Source: Cryptosporangium arvum DSM 44712
GTDB lineage: Bacteria; Actinomycetota; Actinomycetes; Mycobacteriales; Cryptosporangiaceae
Assembly (NCBI RefSeq): GCF_000585375.1
Contig: NZ_KK073874.1
Span: 8,281,913-8,345,912, forward strand
Length of the DNA: 64,000 nucleotides
Direction of reading: 5' to 3'
In this document: piece after piece, positions 8,256-15,500 of the stretch
How the letters are laid out: each line of letters opens with the position of its first letter
Position numbering within the stretch: the first letter of the stretch is position 1
Notes under the pieces: model-generated
Database searches by the model: none
The model's input: the letters and a program-made list of their open reading frames with translations, nothing else
Told to the model about the DNA's origin: nothing
Program-made: the position numbers and the translations under genes

Positions 8256-9608
8256 TCAGTTCTCGAGCAGCTGCCAGCGCTGCTGGTTCTCCAGGTCGCC
8301 GGTGCAGTCGGACGCGACGACCTTGTTGCCGGTGCCCATGTCGGTCAGGCAGTCGCCGGTGTCCAGGTTCGTGATCTCCGACCGGTTGTTGCCCTTGTCC
8401 TCCACCCGCCACTTCTGGCGGTCGTCGACGCGGCCCCGGCGGATGTCGTCGGTGGAGGTCTCGCGGAGCCGCACCTCGGACTCCCCCCGCCGCTGCTCCA
8501 ACACCAGCGCGCTCGAGGTGGCCGGCACCAGCACCACGGTGCCGTCGCCGGCCGGGAGGGTGATCCACCGCTGGTAGTCGCGCGCCGGCTGGGAGGCCCT
8601 GGCGAGCAGCCCGACGTCGGTGCTGTCGGTCGGGCGGGTGAGCAGGTCACCGACGCGTGCGCCACTGATCACCAGCGACTGCTGGTTTTGCTGGTCCTGC
8701 CCTCCCTGCTGGTCCTGCTGGTCCTGCTGGTCCTGCTGGGCGTCGCCGTTGTTCTGCTCCGCCGGGGGCGGCGGGGAGGCTTGGCCGACGTCCTGGGCCT
8801 GGCCGGTGGGCGGTGCACCGGTCGGCACCGCGACCGCCGCAGGCGGTGCGTTCCGGAAAGCCCGGGCTCCGTAGTAGACACCGCTGCTCAACAGCGCCAG
8901 AGCAACCACGGCGGCGGCGACGACGTAGAGCCAGCGGGGCAGCAACGGCCGCCGGACGAACGTCCCGCGCGACTCCAGCCGGGAACCGAACGCGTCGACT
9001 CCGGGGCCGCCCAGCTGGGTCGTGACCGCGAACGGCAGCCGCTGGTCACCGCGGAGCAGATGCAGGCCGCGGGCCTGGATGCGCACACCGGCCGACAGCG
9101 TGGAGCCGGGAGCGACACGCATCGCGGCCGGCGTGGGCCGGAACCGCAGCGCGTCCTCGTCGTCGCGGGCGCCGACCGTGACGTCGACCGGGGCATTGCC
9201 GTTGTTCTGGAGGGTCAACCGCGGGGTCGCGCCCAGGCGTCCCCGCACCGTCACCGGGAACAGCTCGGCCCGGACATCGCTGAACGGGCTGACGTCCACC
9301 CGCCCCTCGGCGACGTCGAACAGGTTCGGGTTCTGCTGCGAACGGACCCGGACCCCGTACGGCGTCGGCCCCGCGGGTGCGGCCGCCGCCCGTGGCGGTG
9401 CGAACGTCACGGTCACGGTGCCGCGGGCCCCCGGGTACAACCGCAGCGTGCTCGGCTCCACAGTGGTCCACGGTGCCGGTGCCCCCACCACCGAAAACGA
9501 GTATTCGCTCACGGTGTCGTCCTCATTGCGTACGGTGAGCGTCACCTTCCCCGAACTGCCGGGTTCGACGGGCACCGACGCGGGCTCCAGGGACGTCCAG
9601 CTACTCAT
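8256..9608 (-). CDS. Single-pass membrane protein with Ig-like cytoplasmic part and ricin-type lectin-like ectodomain (CisA-like position)
   Basis: A 450-aa protein, the only one in the CIS block on the opposite strand. Residues 1-220 look like two beta-sandwich (Ig/COG1470-like) domains. One TM helix (about 227-248, WLYVVAAAVVALALLSSGVYY) follows RRPLLPR, so by the positive-inside rule the N-terminus is cytoplasmic. A Pro/Gln/Asp-rich linker contains DQQ tandem repeats. Residues about 325-450 (QKWRVEDKGNNRSEI, CLTDMGTG, NQQRWQL) resemble a ricin B-type beta-trefoil. Actinomycete CIS loci encode a membrane protein (CisA) that links the cytoplasmic particle to the membrane; that role here is inferred from position and topology. 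Confidence 0.78.
   Translation of the reverse strand: MSSWTSLEPASVPVEPGSSGKVTLTVRNEDDTVSEYSFSVVGAPAPWTTVEPSTLRLYPGARGTVTVTFAPPRAAAAPAGPTPYGVRVRSQQNPNLFDVAEGRVDVSPFSDVRAELFPVTVRGRLGATPRLTLQNNGNAPVDVTVGARDDEDALRFRPTPAAMRVAPGSTLSAGVRIQARGLHLLRGDQRLPFAVTTQLGGPGVDAFGSRLESRGTFVRRPLLPRWLYVVAAAVVALALLSSGVYYGARAFRNAPPAAVAVPTGAPPTGQAQDVGQASPPPPAEQNNGDAQQDQQDQQDQQGGQDQQNQQSLVISGARVGDLLTRPTDSTDVGLLARASQPARDYQRWITLPAGDGTVVLVPATSSALVLEQRRGESEVRLRETSTDDIRRGRVDDRQKWRVEDKGNNRSEITNLDTGDCLTDMGTGNKVVASDCTGDLENQQRWQLLEN
8689..8757. repeat. 9-bp tandem repeat encoding DQQ units
   Basis: The + strand reads repeated CTGGTCCTG units, which on the coding (minus) strand give Asp-Gln-Gln repeats in the linker of the membrane protein. 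Perfect or near-perfect copies make this a likely site of slipped-strand length change, which would alter linker length in multiples of three residues without breaking the frame. Confidence 0.8.
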
Positions 9609-9831
9609 GCCCGCACGGTAGGTCCGGCATCGACCGGCGACACCGGTCCAAAAGGCACGCCTCCGGGCAGACCCGCTGCCCGTCCGGGCAACCGCTCTGC
9701 CTCCCGTGGGGCCCGCGCGCCTGTTTCCGTCGGTCCCGGGCGGCGCCACGCTGGTTGGTGATCCGCGTCCGGCGCGGCACCGTCCCCGCCGCGTGGGACA
9801 CCCCCAAGCGACTGATCAGCGAGGAGTCGTC

Positions 9832-11418
9832 ATGCCCACCTACCTGTCGCCAGGCGTGTACGTCGAGGAGGTGGCCGGCGGATCGCGACCGATCGAGGGC
9901 GTCGGGAGCAGCGTCGCCGCGTTCGTGGGGCTCGCGCCGACCGGCCCGCTGAACGAGGCGGTCCTGGTGCGCAACTGGGCCCAGTTCGTCGGCACGTTCG
10001 GCGACTTCAGCGCCGACGCCTACCTGGCGCACGCCGTCTACGGGTTCTTCGCCAACGGCGGCGGCGTGGCCTACGTCGTCCGGGTCGGCGACACGATCGG
10101 TGAGGCCGAGTCCGGTAGCCACCGGGCCCGAGCGGTCGCCGCACCGGGCCGTCCGCGTGCGCTGCCCGACTCCGCCTACGCCGCGCTCGGGACGTTCCGG
10201 GTCGCCGCGGCCGACGGGGTCAGCGCCGAGGGGCTCACCGTCGAAGTGGGCGACCCGACCGGCGACGGCCCGGAGGAGCGGTTCACGCTCACGGTCAAGC
10301 AGGGCGACAACGCCGCCGAGACGTTCGACGTCTCGGCCCGGCGGAACGCGCGGAACTACGTCGTCTCGACGGTCAAGCAGCGTTCGAAGCTCGTCGTCGT
10401 GGAGGAGGCGGCACCCGCCTCGCAGCTGGCCCGGCCGCAGAACCAGGCCGTGGCGGTGCCGGCCGCACCCGAGCAGCCGGCGGCGGTGGCCGTGCCGCAG
10501 CGCAAGCGGCTCGAGCCGACCCAGTTCCTCGGCGACACCGACGAGCGCACCGGCCTCGGCAGCCTGGAAGCGCTCGACGAGATCAGCATCGTCGCCGCGC
10601 CCGACTTGATGGCGGCCTACGAACGCGGCGTGATCGACCTCGACGGGGTCAAGAGCGTTCAGCTCGGCATGATCGCGCACTGCGAGTCGCTGGGCGACCG
10701 GATGGCGATCCTCGACCCGCCGCCCGGCTACGGCGCGCAGGCGATCCGCCGCTGGCGCCAGGACGAGGCCGGCTACGACTCGACCCACGCGGCGCTGTAC
10801 TACCCCTGGATCCAGGTGTTCGACCCCTCCACCGGCCGGCAGCGGCTGGTGCCGCCGAGCGGGCACATGGCGGGCATCTGGGCCCGTAGCGACGCCGAGC
10901 GCGGCGTCCACAAGGCCCCCGCGAACGAGGTGGTCCGGGGCGCCGTCGACCTGGAACTGCAGATCAGCCGCGGCGAGCAGGACCTGCTCAACCCGATCGG
11001 CGTGAACTGCATCCGGGCCTTCCCCGGCCGCGGTGTGCGGGTGTGGGGCGCACGAACCATCTCGTCCGACCCGGCCTGGCGGTACCTGAACGTTCGCCGG
11101 TACTTCAACTACCTCGAGGAGTCGATCCTGCTGGGCACCCAGTGGGTGGTCTTCGAGCCGAACGACCAGGCGCTCTGGGCCCGGATCCGGCGCAACGTCT
11201 CGGCGTTCCTGGTGAACGAATGGCGCGCCGGCGCGCTCTTCGGTGCGACGCCCGAGCAGGCGTTCTACGTCAAGTGCGACGCCGAGACCAACCCGGCCGA
11301 GTCGGTGGACGCCGGCCGCGTGGTCTGCGAGATCGGCATCGCACCGGTGAAGCCGGCCGAGTTCGTCGTGTTCCGGCTCGCGCAGTACTCCGAGGGCGGC
11401 GGCGAACTCACCGAGTGA
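9832..11418 (+). CDS. CIS contractile tail sheath protein (Pvc2/Cis2-like)
   Basis: A 528-aa protein beginning MPTYLSPGVYVEEVAGGSRP, the characteristic N-terminus of phage and CIS sheath subunits, whose extended arms interlock neighbouring protomers. The C-terminal domain contains GVNCIRAFPGRGVRVWGART and RYFNYLEESILLGTQWVVFEPND, standard sheath motifs. A GAGGAG ribosome binding site lies 6 nt before the ATG. It starts the main structural block after the divergent membrane-protein gene. Contraction of this sheath drives the inner tube outward. Only one sheath gene is present. Confidence 0.96.
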   Translation: MPTYLSPGVYVEEVAGGSRPIEGVGSSVAAFVGLAPTGPLNEAVLVRNWAQFVGTFGDFSADAYLAHAVYGFFANGGGVAYVVRVGDTIGEAESGSHRARAVAAPGRPRALPDSAYAALGTFRVAAADGVSAEGLTVEVGDPTGDGPEERFTLTVKQGDNAAETFDVSARRNARNYVVSTVKQRSKLVVVEEAAPASQLARPQNQAVAVPAAPEQPAAVAVPQRKRLEPTQFLGDTDERTGLGSLEALDEISIVAAPDLMAAYERGVIDLDGVKSVQLGMIAHCESLGDRMAILDPPPGYGAQAIRRWRQDEAGYDSTHAALYYPWIQVFDPSTGRQRLVPPSGHMAGIWARSDAERGVHKAPANEVVRGAVDLELQISRGEQDLLNPIGVNCIRAFPGRGVRVWGARTISSDPAWRYLNVRRYFNYLEESILLGTQWVVFEPNDQALWARIRRNVSAFLVNEWRAGALFGATPEQAFYVKCDAETNPAESVDAGRVVCEIGIAPVKPAEFVVFRLAQYSEGGGELTE

Positions 11419-11451
11419 GTTGTTGTTTCTTCTAGTTGAGAGTGGATCGAC

Positions 11452-11895
11452 ATGTCTCTGCAGCCGGGTGACGCCCTCGCCGCACACAATTTCGGCCTCC
11501 AGATCGACGGGGTCACCGTCGAGTACCTCCAGGAGGTGTCCGGGCTGACGTTCGAGCAGGACGTCATCGAGTATCAGCAGGTCTCGTCGGACGGCAAACC
11601 GGTCACCAAGAAGATGCCCGGGGTGGCCAAGGCCGGTGAGTGCACGGTGACCCGCGGCATGACCGAATCACCGGCGTTCACCGAGTGGATCAACGCGTCG
11701 ATGGCCGGCGACATGGGCAACGCGCGGAAGAACGCGACGATCATGCTGATGGACTACCAGAACTCGCCGGTCAAGCGGTACAACCTGCGGAACGCCTGGT
11801 GTTCACGGATCGAGACCAGTGGAGTTCGGGCCGGTGACGCTTCGGCGCTCACCGAGCAGGTGACGATCACGTACGAAGAACTGGTCATCGAGTGA
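11452..11895 (+). CDS. CIS inner tube protein (gp19/Hcp-like, Cis1)
   Basis: A 147-aa tail-tube protein (PF06841 type), with HNFGLQIDGVTVEYLQEVSGL, VTRGMTESPAFTEWI and a C-terminal ITYEELVIE strand. Hexamers stack to form the inner tube within the sheath. Its gene lies 33 nt after the sheath gene, the usual sheath-tube pairing. Its stop overlaps the next start as TGATG. Confidence 0.94.
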   Translation: MSLQPGDALAAHNFGLQIDGVTVEYLQEVSGLTFEQDVIEYQQVSSDGKPVTKKMPGVAKAGECTVTRGMTESPAFTEWINASMAGDMGNARKNATIMLMDYQNSPVKRYNLRNAWCSRIETSGVRAGDASALTEQVTITYEELVIE

Positions 11896-12386
11896 TGCGG
11901 AGGGCCGCGACCCGGCCTCCGGCCGCGGCTCCGGTTTCGGAGCCGGGTTCGGCGGTGGGTTCGGTGCCGGGTTCGGCGCCGGTCTCGGCGCCGGAGCCGG
12001 AGGGTGGGGCCTCGTCGTTGCGGACGGAGTTCTCGTTCGAGCTGCCGCGAGGTTATGTGGATGAGCTGGGGACGGTTCATCGGGTGGGCACGATGCGGCT
12101 GGCCACCGGCAAGGACGAGCTGATTCCGCTCCGGGATCTGCGCGTGCAGGAGAACCCGGCCTACTTGTCGGTGGTGCTGCTGGCCCGGGTGATCACCGGG
12201 CTCGGCACGCTCCCGAACGTCCACGACGGCATCGTCGAGAACATGTTCGCCGCCGACCTGGCGTTCCTGCAGGACTTCTACCGGCAGATCAACGCCGAGG
12301 GTCACACCAGGGCCGCGGTCGCCTGCCCGCACTGCGCGGAAACGTTCGAGGTCGAACTGGGTGGGAGCCGCCTGGGGGAATCGTGA
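11895..12386 (+). CDS. CIS tail-assembly protein with CPHC motif
   Basis: A 163-aa protein with a Pro/Ala/Ser-rich N-terminal 40 residues and a folded part: FSFELPRGYVDELGTVHRVGTMRLATGKDELIPLRD, then helices, then a C-terminal CPHCAETFEVELG that could bind metal through one Cys pair. This family always sits between the tube gene and the DUF6760 gene in actinomycete CIS loci and is annotated as a phage tail assembly protein. Start overlaps the tube stop (TGATG), and its own stop overlaps the next GTG. Confidence 0.75.
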   Translation: MRRAATRPPAAAPVSEPGSAVGSVPGSAPVSAPEPEGGASSLRTEFSFELPRGYVDELGTVHRVGTMRLATGKDELIPLRDLRVQENPAYLSVVLLARVITGLGTLPNVHDGIVENMFAADLAFLQDFYRQINAEGHTRAAVACPHCAETFEVELGGSRLGES

Positions 12387-12541
12387 CGTACGCGGCCGAC
12401 GCCATCCACGCCGAGACCGCGTACCTCGCGTTCCACCTGCACTGGAACTTGTCCGACCTGCTGGACCTGGAACACCACGACCGCCGCAGATACGTCCGCG
12501 AGACGGCGGCGCTGGTAGAGCGCGCGGAAAGGAACGGGTGA
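12383..12541 (+). CDS. DUF6760 mini-protein of the CIS locus
   Basis: A 52-residue protein: a GTG start overlaps the preceding stop (GTGA) and the frame ends with TGA directly before the next GTG. Its sequence contains ETAYLAFHLHWNLSDLLDLEH followed by DRRRYVRE, the DUF6760 pattern (aromatic/His-rich helix, then LDLEHxDRRR). It occupies the conserved place between the tail-assembly gene and the large low-complexity gene, as in other actinomycete CIS clusters. Function unknown; its tight coupling implies a structural or chaperone role. Confidence 0.85.
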   Translation: MTYAADAIHAETAYLAFHLHWNLSDLLDLEHHDRRRYVRETAALVERAERNG

Positions 12542-15500
12542 GTGAGGGTGGGTCGCTTCGCCCGGTGGGGTTGGCTCGGGGGCCGGGGTAACGCTTCGGC
12601 GGCCGGCGGCGGGGGTGCTGGGGCTGGGGTTGCTGGGGCCGGAGCCGGTGCCGGGGCTGCTGGGGCCGGAGCCGGTGCCGGGGCTGCTGGGACCGGGGCC
12701 GGGGCTTCCCGGGCCGGGGGTGCTGGGACCGGGGGTGCTGGGACCGGGGCTGCTGGGACCGGGGCCGGTGCCGGGGCGGCCGGGGCTTCCGGGGGCGGGG
12801 CTGCGGGCGCTGGGGGCGGGGCCTCGTTGCCGGTGGCGCGAGCGCGGGGGGACGCGTGGACCACCCTGCCGCCGATCTCGGTGCTGGGAAGGCAGCGGCC
12901 GACCACTGCCGGGTTCGAGGCCCACCTCGCGAGCCACTCGCGTCCTCTGGTGACGAGCGGGCTCGACCACATGCGGGACCCGGCCGCCCCGGCGGGAGTG
13001 CTCCACGACGCCTTGGCCCCGGTCGACCGGCCACGATCGGCGACCCGGGCGCGCCCACGCGAGTTACCGGCCTTGTCGCTGCCGGTCGTGAGGCCAGTCG
13101 CCGCCGCGGCAGTTTCCTCGCTCGTGGACAGTTCCGAGTCCTCCTCGGCCGCGGCACCTCTCGGTGAAGAGGGCGACACGGCGGTGGCGCATCGCCCCTC
13201 CCCCGGGCCGGCCCGGTCGGCAGAAGGTGCCGTGCCTGCGCCCATGGTGCAACGTCGCCAGGACGCACCGGGTCGAGCGGCCCGGTCAGCCTCGAAGCCA
13301 CGCTCACTTCCCGACGGGAAGCCCGCCACCGCGGTCCGTGTCACCGACGCGACAAGCAACACGCTCCGTCCGATCGGCGCGGCAAGCGACACGCTCCGTC
13401 CGACCGACGCGACGAGCAGTACGCTCCCTCCGACCGACGCGACAAGCAGCGCGCTCCGTCCGACCGGCACCGCGCCCCATCCGCTCAGCAGCACGGCCGA
13501 ATCGGCAACACACCGGACCGCCGCGGCCGGGCTACCGCGCCCGAACGGCGAAACGCCCTCTCCCACGACGGCAACGAGTGACCCGACCTCGACAGCCGCA
13601 GGTTCTGGTCACCTCGCCCCACGGGGACGCCCAGCCCCCGACCCCGCCACGGCCGCGGAGGCGGAGGCGGAGGCGGGGCAGGCTTCCGCCAGAGCACGCT
13701 CGACCGCAGCCGCCGCCCCCATCGCGCCCGCGCCACCGCTTGTGACGACGGAACCCGCCACCCCCATCCAACGCGCCACCACGGCACCCAGGCGGACGAC
13801 CAGCTCCACTACGCCGCCCCACCCCGCCACCGCAGGACCCGGCCGAGCACCCAACCCCGGCCCGGACCCGCAACCCCAAACCGCAGCCGAAGCGCACACC
13901 CGCTCGACAGCCAGCCCCGCCCCGGCCACGAGCACACGCCCCAGCCCGGCGAGCGACACCGCAGCCGGCGCGCGACCCCGCTCGGCGAACAACACCGCAG
14001 CCAGCACGCGTCCCGGTCCGGCAGGCAACGTCACGCCCAGCGCGGCGAACAACACCGTGCCCGGCGCCCGACCCGGCCCGGCGAACGACGCCCCACCCAG
14101 CGCAGCGGGTACCACCGCAGCGGACCCGCGCTCCGGCCCGGCAGGCAACACCCGCGCTGACACGCGACCCGGCCCCGCGAGCAACACCCGCGCTGACACG
14201 CGACCCGGTCCGGCGAGCAACACCGGCGCTGACGCTCGGCCCAGTTCGGCGAGCAATACCCGCGCTGACGCGCGATCCGGTTCGGCGGGCAACACCGGCA
14301 CTGACGCTCGGCCTAGTCCGGCCAGCGGCGCTGTGCCCGGTGCGCGCCTCAGCTCGGCAGCCGATTCCGCCGGCAACTCGCGCTCTGGTCCGGCGGTCCG
14401 CCCAGGTACCCGGCCTAGCCTGCCGCGCGACGCTGCGGCCGGAGCGGCAACCAATCCTGCAGCCGAGGCGCGGACCGGCCCGACCGTTGGCCCTGCTGCG
14501 AGCTCGCCGCAGGGCCGGGCAGCCGACGTCGCTCAGAGGGCACAGTCCGGTTCGGCAACCAGCCCTGTTGCCGGTACACGGCCCAACCCCGCAGCCGGCA
14601 CACGCCCCATCACCGGCCCCGCGGCCGGTACACGGCCCAACCCGACCACCGAACCCGCCGATGGCGCTCGGCCCCGACCGGCCACGAGCCCAGGTGCGAA
14701 CGCGCGGCCCGGTGCGGCCACGAACTCCGGCGCGAACGCGCGGCCCGGTGCGACCTCTAACCCCGGCACGAACGCACGGCCCGGTCCGGCCACTAACCCC
14801 GGTGCGAACGCGCGGCCCGGTGCGGCGGGCAGTCCGGCGGCAGGTCTGCGGGCCGGGCAGGTGAGCGATTTCGCCGGTGGGTCCTCCGTAGCTGGTGACC
14901 TCGGCTCGGCTCCGCGCTCGACGGTGACCACGAGTTCACCGGGCGACACCCGCTCGAACGGCCCCAGCCCGGCACTTCAATCGGCCGGACGCAGCGCGGC
15001 GGAGTACTCCGGCGGGCTCGGCGCAAAACGCTCCGGTGAGCTCGGCACAGTGCAGCGCTCCAGCGACAAAAGCTCCACGCCACGCTCGGACGCGCCAGAC
15101 CGCTCCGGTGGACACGGCGCCGCACCGCGCGGTGGGCACAATGCCGCGGAGCTTCCGGCTCGGCCCAGCACCACGGATCGTTCCAGTGGACACAGCAGCA
15201 CTGACCGTTCTGCCGGACACAACGCCGCGAATCGTTCCGGTGTGCACAGCGGCGCGGACGGTTCTAGCGCGCATAGCCACGCGAACCGGCACAACACCAC
15301 GGACCGTCCTGGTCGGCACGGCGACGCAGACCGCCCGGATGGGCACAGCAGCGCGGAGCGGGCCGAGGGGCACAGCAGCTCAGAGCGGGCCGGTGGGCAT
15401 GGCTCGGTGGGGCCTTCGGGTGCCGTGGGGCGGGCCGGGGTCGGGTCGGGGGCGGCGGCTGTTCAGCGGGCAGTCGACGGTGGCCAGCAGGTCGGTACGC

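Noticed and set aside
12289-13566. Long antisense open frames (up to 425 codons) opposite the giant CIS gene
   Set aside because: They mirror the low-complexity coding repeats, have no ribosome site or domain, and are expected in GC-rich repeats with few stop codons.
14147-14836. 36-bp repeats considered as a CRISPR array
   Set aside because: Copies are contiguous without spacers, in frame, and diverged at synonymous positions, so they are coding repeats.
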